NCBI GenBank assembly: GCA_030610655.1
Contig: JAUWRG010000004.1
Location: forward strand, 1 to 53,333
Direction of reading: 5' to 3'
Length of the DNA stretch: 53,333 nucleotides
Source of the DNA: Dehalococcoidia bacterium
Lineage (GTDB): Bacteria; Chloroflexota; Dehalococcoidia; E44-bin15
The translations under genes and the position numbers were made by a program. Under the pieces are notes generated by a model that searched no databases, was not told the DNA's origin, and saw nothing but the letters and a program-made list of their open reading frames with translations. Of this stretch, positions 37,287 through 44,919 are shown piece by piece; position 1 is the stretch's first letter; each line of letters starts with the position of its first letter.

Positions 37287-38540
37287 GTGTTAAGCGATGC
37301 TAGCGTCTTATATTTAGTGCTTCTTTTTCTTTGCTTGGTTGCCTCAGCTTTCTTTTCCAGTGCCGAGACTGCGTTTGTCTCGTTGCCCAAGACGCGGGTG
37401 AAGCACATGGTAAGCACTAGGGTGAGTGGTGCGGAGCGGGTGGAAAGGATGATGGCACAACCGGAGAGATTGCTGGCGACAGTGCTGCTTTGCAATAACT
37501 TCGTTAATGTAGCCGCTGCTGCGCTGGGCACTGCGGTAGCGGTAACCATCTGGGCGGGCGATATCGGGGTGCTTATCGCCACTATAATAGTGACTATACT
37601 GCTTCTGATATTCGCTGAGGTGACCCCCAAAACCCTGGCTATGCGACACCCAGAGCGACTGGCTTTGCTCTACGTTTACCCTATGGGGGTGATCACTACG
37701 ATTGCCTACCCGTTAGCGGCTGGATTGAGCTGGATTGGCTCGGCGCTCGCCGGGGGCAAGGCTCGTGTGCCTAAGGCACTGGTGAGCGAGGAGGAGATCC
37801 GTAGCATGATCTCTGTGGGGCGTGAGGAGGGCACTGTGGAGGAGGCTGAGGCCGAAATGTTGCATAAGGTGTTCGATTTCGGCGATCGCAGCGTCCGTGA
37901 GGTGACAACCCCTCGCCCTGAAGTTACGTGGATCGAGGAGGGGACCGAGTTAGCCGACTTCCTTGCTACCTACGCCGAATCTCCTCATACTCGCTTCCCT
38001 GTTTATCGGGATAATATTGACAATGTGGTCGGAATCCTCTCGATAAAGGATGTGCTCATGGCTGAGGCTAAGGGTTCTCTAGATCAAGGGAGCGCAATTG
38101 ATGAGTTGGTACGTCCTGTTAGTTTTGTTCCTGAGACGAAACGCATTGCCCAACTCTTCGCTGAGATGCAGTCTCAGGGCTACAATATGGTGGTTGTCGT
38201 TGATGAGTTTGGGGTCACCAGCGGCATTGTGACCATGGAGCAACTGGTGGGCGAGATCGTGGGTCAGTTCGGGGATGAACTGATGGGTGAAACGAAAGAT
38301 TTCACGTTTATCGATGAGCAGACGGTTCGAATCGATGGCAGCATGCGCGTGGAGGATGCCAATGAAGAGCTAGGCTTTGGGCTGCCCGAGGGAGACTATG
38401 ACACGGTAGCCGGTTTTATTCTCAGTCTGCTAGGTTACATTCCTAAAGAAGGGGAACAGTTGAGGTACAACGGCTTGAAGCTGGTGATTACCGAGATGCG
38501 CGGATTAAAGGTCGAGAAGATCCTGGTGACCAAGGAGTAA
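37287..38540 (+). CDS. CorC/HlyC (CNNM) family transporter
   Basis: A 417-residue protein with the standard three parts: an N-terminal CNNM membrane domain (residues 1-150, with CLVASAFFSSAETAFVSLPKTRVKHM at the start), two CBS motifs (about 200-325), and the C-terminal CorC_HlyC domain (about 335-415). Members export Mg2+ with Na+ or are regulators called hemolysin C. The start is GTG at 37287. A run of nine G bases just upstream (37272-37280) would join an ATG at 37261 to this frame if it had ten. Confidence 0.9.
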   Translation: MLSDASVLYLVLLFLCLVASAFFSSAETAFVSLPKTRVKHMVSTRVSGAERVERMMAQPERLLATVLLCNNFVNVAAAALGTAVAVTIWAGDIGVLIATIIVTILLLIFAEVTPKTLAMRHPERLALLYVYPMGVITTIAYPLAAGLSWIGSALAGGKARVPKALVSEEEIRSMISVGREEGTVEEAEAEMLHKVFDFGDRSVREVTTPRPEVTWIEEGTELADFLATYAESPHTRFPVYRDNIDNVVGILSIKDVLMAEAKGSLDQGSAIDELVRPVSFVPETKRIAQLFAEMQSQGYNMVVVVDEFGVTSGIVTMEQLVGEIVGQFGDELMGETKDFTFIDEQTVRIDGSMRVEDANEELGFGLPEGDYDTVAGFILSLLGYIPKEGEQLRYNGLKLVITEMRGLKVEKILVTKE

Positions 38541-38541
38541 T

Positions 38542-39189
38542 ATGCAGCGAATTCGAATCAACTTTTCTCGCGGCGAGAAGGTTAAGTACATCTCTCATCT
38601 CGATTTGATGCGCCTTTGGGAAAGAGCGCTCAGGCGGGCTAGCATCCCGATTGCTTACTCGCAGGGATTTAGCCCGCACCCCAAGATCTCCATTGCTGCC
38701 CCTCTCCCTATCGGGGTGACTAGCGATGGCGAGTTGATGGATATTTCGCTGAGAATGAGGGTTTCCCCTTACTATTTTACCAAGGTGGTAGGTGAACAAT
38801 TACCTATTGGCATTAGCCTCTTAAGGGCGGAACAGGTGGAGCTGAGGCTGCCCTCGCTACAATCGCAGGTGAGGCAGGCGGAATACCAGGTTGAGTTGGA
38901 GACCAATAAAGGGGCTGGTGAAGTGGAGGACATGCTTCACTCATTCTTGGCCAAAGAGCATATACCCTGGCAGCATCAGAGGGATACCGAGATGCGGTAC
39001 TACGATCTTCGTCCCCTGGTGTATCGCCTGTGGGTTGTGGGGTGGCAGGAATCGGTGTGCACCCTGGGGATGTGTCTACGTGCCGACAGCACCGCTACAG
39101 GGAGGCCCGAGCAGGTTACTGCGGCTCTGGGATTTGCCAATCGCCCAAGGTCGGTTCACCGAACCAGGTTGATATTGGCGGGCAGCTAG
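38542..39189 (+). CDS. TIGR03936 / DUF2344 protein
   Basis: A 215-residue protein beginning MQRIRINFSRGEKVKYISHLDLMRLWERALRRA and containing YSQGFSPHPKISIAAPLPIGV, the signature of the family normally found next to, or fused to, a radical SAM protein. No radical SAM gene is visible in this window, so the partner must be elsewhere. It starts one base after the CorC stop, within the same operon. Function unknown, linked in the literature to tRNA or rRNA modification neighbourhoods. Confidence 0.85.
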   Translation: MQRIRINFSRGEKVKYISHLDLMRLWERALRRASIPIAYSQGFSPHPKISIAAPLPIGVTSDGELMDISLRMRVSPYYFTKVVGEQLPIGISLLRAEQVELRLPSLQSQVRQAEYQVELETNKGAGEVEDMLHSFLAKEHIPWQHQRDTEMRYYDLRPLVYRLWVVGWQESVCTLGMCLRADSTATGRPEQVTAALGFANRPRSVHRTRLILAGS

Positions 39190-39190
39190 T

Positions 39191-40309
39191 GTGGCGGAGC
39201 TTGATCTAAAAAGGCAGGAGAAAGCAAAGGCTTACGCTAAGACTGTGCGCCGTCTTTCCTTTGTCGAACTGGGCCTCAGTGGTAGTTTCATCCTGATTCT
39301 CTTACTCACTCCGCTCTCCGCTGGCCTGCGGGATATCCTAGATTTCCCACAGCCTTTGAGGGTGGCTTTCTATTTCGCCACCCTAATGATATTCTTGGGG
39401 ATAGCGTCTGCTCCCCTGAGCTTCTATGGAGGGTTTGTGATACCTCGCCGCTTCGGCCTCTTGAGCCAAAACTTGAGGAGCTGGCTCCTCGATGGGATGA
39501 AGAGAGGGACTTTGGGTTTTTTCCTTGGTATTGGGGTCATTGTTTGTGTTTATTTGCTTCTGGGTAGTTTCCCCGACCTATGGTGGCTTTTCGCTGCTGT
39601 TTTTCTTGTTTTACTCACTGTGGTGATGAGCAATCTAGCTCCAATTATCATTGTCCCCCTTTTTTATAAGCTTGAACCTCTTACCGATGCCAGTCTGAGG
39701 GAGAGACTGGAGCGCCTTGCGGAGAGGGCGAAGACGAGGGTGCGGGGCGTTTTCGCTATTAACCTGAGCAGCAAAGCCACTACTGGTAACGCTGCTCTTA
39801 TTGGGTTTGGAAATACCAGGCGTGTTGTTCTTGGCGATACTATACTGGATCGATACTCCCCAGAGGAGATCGAGGTAATCATGGCGCACGAGCTGGGGCA
39901 TCATGTACACCGCGACATCACCAAACTCATCGCTCTTCAGTCGGCGATCATCTTGGTAGGATTTTACCTGGCGCACCTAGTTCTAGTGGTTGGCGTACCG
40001 TATTTTGGCTTTAAAGGCATTGACGATGTCGCTGCCTTCCCCCTGCTTGCTGGGGTGTTAGGCGTCTTTGCCCTTCTTTTGGAACCATTGATTAATGCCT
40101 ACAGGCGTCATATTGAGCGATCTGCTGACGAATATGCCTTGACTCTGACCGATAATCCTGTGGGCTTTATCACGATGATGACCAAACTTACCAACCAGAA
40201 CCTGTCTGAGGCGCAACCCAGTCGCTGGGTGGAACTGCTATTCTATGACCATCCCCCCTACTTCAAGAGGGTGGCTTGTGCTCTCAGCTACGAAAAGGGA
40301 GAAAAATGA
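39191..40309 (+). CDS. M48 family (Ste24/HtpX-like) membrane metalloprotease
   Basis: A 372-residue protein with four or more N-terminal membrane helices (residues 20-160) and a zinc site HELGHH in EEIEVIMAHELGHHVHRD, followed by a further helical pair and the distal ERSADEYAL zinc glutamate. This is the arrangement of Ste24-type CAAX proteases and relatives. It probably degrades or processes membrane proteins. It starts with GTG one base after the upstream stop and overlaps the next gene by ATGA. Confidence 0.88.
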   Translation: MAELDLKRQEKAKAYAKTVRRLSFVELGLSGSFILILLLTPLSAGLRDILDFPQPLRVAFYFATLMIFLGIASAPLSFYGGFVIPRRFGLLSQNLRSWLLDGMKRGTLGFFLGIGVIVCVYLLLGSFPDLWWLFAAVFLVLLTVVMSNLAPIIIVPLFYKLEPLTDASLRERLERLAERAKTRVRGVFAINLSSKATTGNAALIGFGNTRRVVLGDTILDRYSPEEIEVIMAHELGHHVHRDITKLIALQSAIILVGFYLAHLVLVVGVPYFGFKGIDDVAAFPLLAGVLGVFALLLEPLINAYRRHIERSADEYALTLTDNPVGFITMMTKLTNQNLSEAQPSRWVELLFYDHPPYFKRVACALSYEKGEK

Positions 40310-40917
40310 GGCTTATTTTAGTGAGACACGGCGAAACGATGTGGAATCGGGAGAATCGAATTCTGGGGCATACCGATATCGAGCTAAGCGAGAAGGGGAG
40401 AAAACAGGCAAAGCGATTGGGCGTAGCACTCAAGGACGAAGACGTGACTGCAATCTACTCCAGCTCTCTGAGGCGTGCCAGAGAGACGGCTGATGAGATT
40501 GCACGTTATCATCATTTGGAAGTGATCCCGGAAGATGCCTTTATGGAACTGGATGCCGGCGAACTGGATGGGCTTACCTTTGAAGAGGTTATGAAGAGGT
40601 ATGGCGAGTTTTTGAAAGAATGGGCTAACAATGCATCATCATTGAAGATACCTGGGGGAGAGTCTATAGCCGAGGTCCAGAGAAGAGCATGGTCCGCCGT
40701 GAGCAAGCTGGTTGACATCCATGCGAATGAGACGGTTATCGTGGTGAGCCACTCCCTCGCTATCCAGAGTATGATCAATAAGGCATTGGAAATGAACCTA
40801 TCCAATCTTAGGAGGTTGCGGCTAGACCTCGCCTCGATAAGTATCCTCAACTTCGGCAAAAGCGGCATCTCACTGCTGCTGTACAATGATACCTGCCATT
40901 TGGAAAATGGGGTTTGA
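40306..40917 (+). CDS. Histidine phosphatase family protein (phosphoglycerate mutase-like)
   Basis: About 203 residues. The start is the ATG giving MRLILVRHGET, overlapping the protease stop by four bases and preceded by AAGGGAG; an upstream frame start would add ten residues. The catalytic RHGE is at residues 7-10 and the second histidine lies in VVSHSLAIQ. Members include CobC-type alpha-ribazole phosphatases and broad sugar phosphatases; the context does not decide. It is the fourth gene of the CorC operon. Confidence 0.9.
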   Translation: MRLILVRHGETMWNRENRILGHTDIELSEKGRKQAKRLGVALKDEDVTAIYSSSLRRARETADEIARYHHLEVIPEDAFMELDAGELDGLTFEEVMKRYGEFLKEWANNASSLKIPGGESIAEVQRRAWSAVSKLVDIHANETVIVVSHSLAIQSMINKALEMNLSNLRRLRLDLASISILNFGKSGISLLLYNDTCHLENGV

Positions 40918-40919
40918 AA

Positions 40920-42428
40920 ATGGGGGATTTGGAGCAGCGAGTTCTTCAGCTCATTCGAGAACAAGGTCTTATCGAAGGCGGAGAAGTCCTTCTGGTTGGT
41001 GTCTCCGGCGGTCCCGACTCTGTCTGTCTATTGCACATCCTTAGCCAGCTTCGTGAGACCCTTGGGGCGAGCCTTCATGTGGCACACCTGGATCATATGC
41101 TAAGGGGAGCAGATTCTACTGCCGATGCCCGCTATGTCTCCGATTTAGCTCAGCGTCTGGGGACTCCAGCGACTGTAGAGAGACGGGATGTCGGGGCGTA
41201 CCAGCAGGAGCATCGCCTTTCGCTGGAGGAGGCGGCTAGAAAAGTGAGATATGATTTCTATTGTGAGGTAGCGGAGGCCACTGGGGCTAAGCGCATCGCT
41301 TTGGGGCATACTAAGGATGACCAGGTGGAGACCATCCTAATGCATCTGGTGCGGGGCACTGGCCTCGCAGGATTGCGGGGAATGCAGCTTGTTACCACAT
41401 GGCAAAGGAGAGGCGGAACACTGTTGCTGGTGAGGCCACTTCTTGAAGTTACCCGAGTGGAGATTGAGGAATACTGCCGAGCCCACGAACTTGAGCCGAG
41501 GAAAGATTTTTCTAATTACTCTCCCACTTTTTTAAGAAATCGCCTTCGTTATGAGCTAGTCCCACTCCTTGAAAGCTACAATCGTAATATCAGTGGTGCT
41601 TTGCTGCGTACTGCTCGTACAGCCGCCGACGCTCTGTCCTTCCTTGAGAAGCACGTCTCTGTGGCATGGCGTCAGGTGGTGACGGAGCAGCCCAATGGCC
41701 TCCTTCTCAATAGTAGAGCGTTGCTTTCGCTCCATCCGTCGCTTCAACGGCACCTTTTGCGCCGTGTTTTGGGCCAGATATTGGGAGAACTCACAGATAT
41801 CCAGTTGATTCATATTGAGAAGATGATGGATGCCTTATCAAAGCCAGCGGGTAGGAGGCTATCTCTACCCAGGGGGCTGGTTTTTCATGTAGGTTACCAC
41901 ACATGCCTGGTGGCAAAGGGAGACCAAGATACATGTCCTTTTACCCCATTGGAAGGAGAGCATGGACTAAATGTGCCTGGGGATACAGTGCTTCCAGGAT
42001 GGAATGTGCGGGCGAATATCACGACGCCTGGGTGGGGTGCTGAGGGCTTCTCCGAACGGAGTATCGGTCCGAACAGAGTATCGGACTCCGCAAGGCGGAG
42101 AGTCCGCCCCGCTTTGCGAGGGCGGGCTCGTGAAACGGCCCGCAGGGCGGACAGCGCATGTCTTGACCTTGACGAGTCAGGGACAGATTTAGTGGTGCGA
42201 GGGCGCAAGGCTGGCGATCGGTTTCAGCCCCTGGGAATGGCTGAACTCAAGAAGCTTCAGGACTTTATGGTCGATGCCAAGATCCCAAGGGCATGGCGAG
42301 ACCGTGTGCCGCTGGTGTGCTCGCCAGAGGGTATTGTCTGGGTAGTGGGCTGGCGCATCGCTGAGCGAGTCAAGGTCAAGGATTCAACGAAGCAGGTTCT
42401 CTACCTGGAGTTCGAAAGGCTGAGTTGA
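40920..42428 (+). CDS. tilS: tRNA(Ile)-lysidine synthetase
   Basis: A 502-residue enzyme that converts C34 of tRNA-Ile(CAU) to lysidine with ATP, allowing AUA decoding. The N-type ATP pyrophosphatase loop SGGPDS is at residues 29-34 and the LGHTKDDQVET motif follows. I prefer ATG 40920, with GGGG 7 bases upstream, over TTG 40914. The C-terminal TilS_C domain (VRGRKAGDRFQPLGM...) is complete. Between the middle and C-terminal domains lies an Arg/Ala-rich stretch of about 35 residues encoded by a palindromic insertion (42048-42160). Confidence 0.93.
   Translation: MGDLEQRVLQLIREQGLIEGGEVLLVGVSGGPDSVCLLHILSQLRETLGASLHVAHLDHMLRGADSTADARYVSDLAQRLGTPATVERRDVGAYQQEHRLSLEEAARKVRYDFYCEVAEATGAKRIALGHTKDDQVETILMHLVRGTGLAGLRGMQLVTTWQRRGGTLLLVRPLLEVTRVEIEEYCRAHELEPRKDFSNYSPTFLRNRLRYELVPLLESYNRNISGALLRTARTAADALSFLEKHVSVAWRQVVTEQPNGLLLNSRALLSLHPSLQRHLLRRVLGQILGELTDIQLIHIEKMMDALSKPAGRRLSLPRGLVFHVGYHTCLVAKGDQDTCPFTPLEGEHGLNVPGDTVLPGWNVRANITTPGWGAEGFSERSIGPNRVSDSARRRVRPALRGRARETARRADSACLDLDESGTDLVVRGRKAGDRFQPLGMAELKKLQDFMVDAKIPRAWRDRVPLVCSPEGIVWVVGWRIAERVKVKDSTKQVLYLEFERLS
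42048..42160. repeat. GC-rich palindromic insertion inside tilS, read in frame
   Basis: Several hairpins are packed together: CTCCG-AA-CGGAG, GACTCCGC-AAG-GCGGAGAGTC and CCCGC...GCGGG with a further CCGC/GCGG pair. The segment encodes SERSIGPNRVSDSARRRVRPALRGRARETARRAD, unlike normal TilS, yet keeps the frame. It looks like a repeat element that landed in a permissive linker. Confidence 0.65.
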
Positions 42429-43633
42429 CCAAGCTTAAGATACATCAGGCCAAAACTGTTTTCCCCTTAAACTTCATTGTAACCTTCCTCGGCTTTCTCG
42501 ATACCCATCTTCTCATCCCGATAGTGGCTCTATATGCCTGGGACCTCGGTGCCGGTGTGGGGATGATCGGGTTGATCATAGGACTATACTCGATAGCCAA
42601 CACCCCGGCAAACATACTCTTCGGACGGGTGGTCGATAGGGTGGGCTACAAAAAACCCCTGATTATTGGTCTTCTGGGAGATGCTATCGCCATGTGTTGT
42701 TATGCCATATGTCGCTTGCCATTCCAGCTAGCCTTAGTACGCTTGTTCCACGGCATTAGTGGCGGCATTGTAGGTCCCGCCACCATGTCGGTGACTGCTG
42801 AGCATGCTGCTTATGGTCAGAAAGGTAGGGCAATGGGCTTCTATGGGATGGCGATGGGGATGGCTACGCTGGTAGGCTATGGCCTCAGTGGGGTTATGGC
42901 CTCTCGCTTGGGCTACAATTTCATATTCTACTTCGGATCAGGGATGCTTCTTTTGGGAGTTTTGTTAGCTGTTGTGATGCCAAAAGCGAAGGCCCCTGCT
43001 ACAGCAATGAAAACGTCTCTTAGCCAGGACCTGAAGAAGATAGGGGGGTTACTTCGCAGAAGGGGTTTGGTAACCTCATATTGCTCAATATTCGCCCAGT
43101 ACTTCGCCTTTGGAGGCGTTGTTACGCTGTTACCCCTATATGTTAAAGGTCTGGGCATGGAGGTGTTCCATGTGGGAATGTTGCTTGCGACCTTTACCAT
43201 TGTTTTTATATTGCTCCAGTTCCCCAGCGGGGCGATCAGTGACCGGATAGGACGGCTAATACCCGTTACCTTGGGCTTAGGTGTCTGCATTGTTTCCCTG
43301 GTGGTGATGCCTGCTCTGGGAAGCTTTGGTCTTCTAGCTGTAATCATGGCGTTGTATGGGGCCGCCTCTGCCCTGCTGTTTCCATCGATATCTGCGCTAG
43401 TGGCGGATCACACTACGCTAGACGAGCGTGGCAGAGCAACCGGCATATTCCACTCACTCCTTACCGCTGGTGTTGCTACAGGTGCACCGTTGATGGGCTG
43501 GGTGGCGCATTTTGTCGGGATTGAGTTGGGATTGGCCCTATGCTCTGGTGCTGCTGCCTTGGCTCTAATCATAGCCTGGGTGGACCTGGGGAAAAGGAAC
43601 CCTGGGCAAGACCCGCAGGGCGAGCGAGGGTAA
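42425..43633 (+). CDS. Major facilitator superfamily transporter
   Basis: A 402-residue protein with 12 hydrophobic helices and the MFS signature between helices 2 and 3 (FGRVVDRVGYKKPLI), repeated in the second half (GAISDRIGRLIPVT). It is a likely drug or metabolite exporter; substrate unknown. The start is TTG overlapping the tilS stop (TTGA). Its last 115 residues recur as fragments at 44330-44671 and from 53049 to the window end, and its 3' flank carries a copy of the tilS end. Confidence 0.9.
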   Translation: MTKLKIHQAKTVFPLNFIVTFLGFLDTHLLIPIVALYAWDLGAGVGMIGLIIGLYSIANTPANILFGRVVDRVGYKKPLIIGLLGDAIAMCCYAICRLPFQLALVRLFHGISGGIVGPATMSVTAEHAAYGQKGRAMGFYGMAMGMATLVGYGLSGVMASRLGYNFIFYFGSGMLLLGVLLAVVMPKAKAPATAMKTSLSQDLKKIGGLLRRRGLVTSYCSIFAQYFAFGGVVTLLPLYVKGLGMEVFHVGMLLATFTIVFILLQFPSGAISDRIGRLIPVTLGLGVCIVSLVVMPALGSFGLLAVIMALYGAASALLFPSISALVADHTTLDERGRATGIFHSLLTAGVATGAPLMGWVAHFVGIELGLALCSGAAALALIIAWVDLGKRNPGQDPQGERG

Positions 43634-43635
43634 CG

Positions 43636-43680
43636 GATTCGACAAAACAGGTCTTGCAGTTGGAGTTTGAGAGGATTTGA
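43636..43680 (+). pseudogene. Remnant of the tilS 3' end, copy 1
   Basis: The bases encode DSTKQVLQLEFERI and a stop, matching the last residues of the intact TilS (DSTKQVLYLEFERLS). It begins 2 bases after the MFS stop. It marks the start of a second tilS-MFS unit. Confidence 0.85.
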
Positions 43681-43710
43681 TTTTAGGCAATGACCAATAT
43701 GTATGAGCTA

Positions 43711-43739
43711 TTGACAGAATTTGCTTTTTGTGGTATCTT
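43711..43739 (+). promoter_or_regulatory. Strong promoter for the 59-residue membrane protein gene
   Basis: Perfect TTGACA, 17 bases, TATCTT. It lies 31 bases after the tilS remnant and starts a leader of about 220 bases. Confidence 0.75.
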
Positions 43740-43745
43740 AAAAGT

Positions 43746-43964
43746 GTATTTAGGCAGTACATTAATAATAAAATAATTGGATGCCACAAACGCATCATGT
43801 GGCGGATTTCCCTCCACGATGTTGACGCGTTTTAAGGAGGTTTAATCTGCTTTTCCATGGCGCTGTTTGACTCGTGCCTAAATCGTGGGCTAAGGAGGGG
43901 CCTGCATAGTGGATAGGCAGAAGAAGACAGCGTAAAATGGAATGCAGTAGAAGGAGAAGAGGGA
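43746..43964 (+). other. Long 5' leader with hairpins
   Basis: Between the promoter and the short gene lie about 220 bases with no open frame worth reporting. A perfect hairpin GCCACA/TGTGGC sits at about 43782-43805, and a GGCCTGC-ATAGTGGATA-GGCAG structure around 43900-43920. Two AAGGAGG-like motifs (43836 and 43893) have no following start codon. I do not recognise a known riboswitch. It could be a regulatory leader or a small RNA. Confidence 0.4.
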
Positions 43965-44144
43965 ATGAATGTAAGAGCACCGCCATTAAAAAGCGTTGCG
44001 TTAAGTATCGCAGTGGTTATTGGCTCCTTACTAGTGATGTTTGCACTAGCTCAGATTAGCTGTATAACAGGTGCTAGTTTGATGAATTTGATACTAGGGT
44101 TCCCAGTTGTAGTAGTAGCGCTTAAATTAGCGTTAAAAACATGA
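43965..44144 (+). CDS. 59-residue two-helix membrane protein
   Basis: ATG at 43965 follows AGGAGAAGAGGG. The peptide is MNVRAPPLKS followed by a hydrophobic helix (about 11-31), a short ISCITGAS turn, and a second helix (about 39-57) ending LKLALKT. It has its own consensus promoter upstream and a strong terminator downstream, so it is an independent transcription unit. I do not recognise it. Toxin-like, signalling or phage-derived small membrane proteins are possible. Confidence 0.6.
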   Translation: MNVRAPPLKSVALSIAVVIGSLLVMFALAQISCITGASLMNLILGFPVVVVALKLALKT

Positions 44145-44254
44145 AAAATCGAAACTTTAATACAGAAAACGGTTGGAAAGTTTAGGGCTTGAAAATTTAG
44201 GGCAAGAAGAAAATTTAAATAACCCGAAAAAGTAATTACTTAGAAAACTATAAG

Positions 44255-44281
44255 AGCCGGACAAAAGTCCGGCTTTTTTTT
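44255..44281 (+). terminator. Intrinsic terminator after the 59-residue gene
   Basis: Stem AGCCGGAC/GTCCGGCT with loop AAAA, followed by eight T bases. Confidence 0.95.
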
Positions 44282-44329
44282 AACCTTCTTCCGGCTCCCC
44301 GAAGCAGGATTAGAACTCACATCACCCGC

Positions 44330-44671
44330 TTGATGCGTGGGTTTGGAGTGATGTCTGCTCTTGGAACCTTTGCTCTTCTAGCTGTAATCATGGCGTTGTA
44401 TGGGGCAGCCTATGCCCTGCTGTTTCCATCGATATCTGCTCTAGTGGCGGATCACACTACGCCAGACGAGCGTGGCAGAGCAACTGGCATTTTCCATTCG
44501 CTGCTTACTGCCGGAGTTGCCGTTGGTGCGCCGGTAATAGGGTGGGTGGCTCATTTTGTCGGGATTGAGTTGGGTTTGGCCCTTTGCTCTTGTGCTGCTG
44601 CCTTGGCTCTGATTGTAGCCTGGGTGGACTTGGGAAAACGGAATCCTGTGCAGGACCCGCCATGCGGGTGA
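44330..44671 (+). pseudogene. C-terminal fragment of the MFS transporter, copy 2
   Basis: About 113 codons matching the last 115 residues of the intact MFS gene at 42425-43633, with substitutions. There is no ribosome site and no N-terminal half. DNA similarity begins at about 44311. This copy resembles the one at 53049-53333 more than the intact gene (both read YALLFPSISALVADHTTPDERG and VAVGAPVIG). Confidence 0.9.
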
Positions 44672-44724
44672 AAATCAAGGGCTCAACAAAGCGGGTTGTG
44701 TCACTCGAATTCGAGAGGGTTTGA
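44662..44724 (+). pseudogene. Remnant of the tilS 3' end, copy 2
   Basis: Encodes VKIKGSTKRVVSLEFERV and a stop, matching RVKVKDSTKQVLYLEFERLS of TilS. It overlaps the end of the MFS fragment, as the intact genes would if repeated in tandem. The island begins right after it. Confidence 0.85.
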
Positions 44725-44800
44725 TCCGCTGCCCGATGTCCTTTAGTTCCTCATTCCAACGAGGCAAAACCATCCGCTCGATTGTGGCCTGAATGAACAT
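44725..44800 (-). CDS. Truncated start of a third cassette gene (possible)
   Basis: An ATG at 44800, 25 bases after the attC-A crossover point, opens MFIQATIERMVLPRWNEELKDIGQRI and then runs into the tilS remnant on the opposite strand. Position and spacing are those of a cassette gene start. Only about 25 residues remain, so the identification is weak. Confidence 0.35.
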
Positions 44801-44824
44801 TATGGACTTTTGTTTAGGCTTTCC

Positions 44825-44907
44825 ACACAACGTTCCCGGCATAAAAGAAGTTTTTGCAAAGCAAAAATTTGGGTGAGCGATAGCGAATCTTTTATGCTGT
44901 GTTAGGC
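44825..44907 (-). other. attC-like recombination site A
   Basis: On the minus strand: R'' box GCCTAAC, then AGCATAAAAGA, an imperfect loop region, TCTTTTATGCCGGG, and the R' box GTTGTGT. R'' fits RYYYAAC exactly; R' fits GTTRRRY with one change. The extended inverted repeat between the boxes folds as in integron attC sites. It starts 12 bases after the stop codon of the methyltransferase gene, where a cassette recombination site belongs. Confidence 0.8.
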
Positions 44908-44919
44908 GATGCGGCGGCA

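Noticed and set aside
44840-44907. Reading site A as a simple rho-independent terminator of the methyltransferase
   Set aside because: The stem is long and imperfect, has no T-run, and carries both attC boxes at the right distances.
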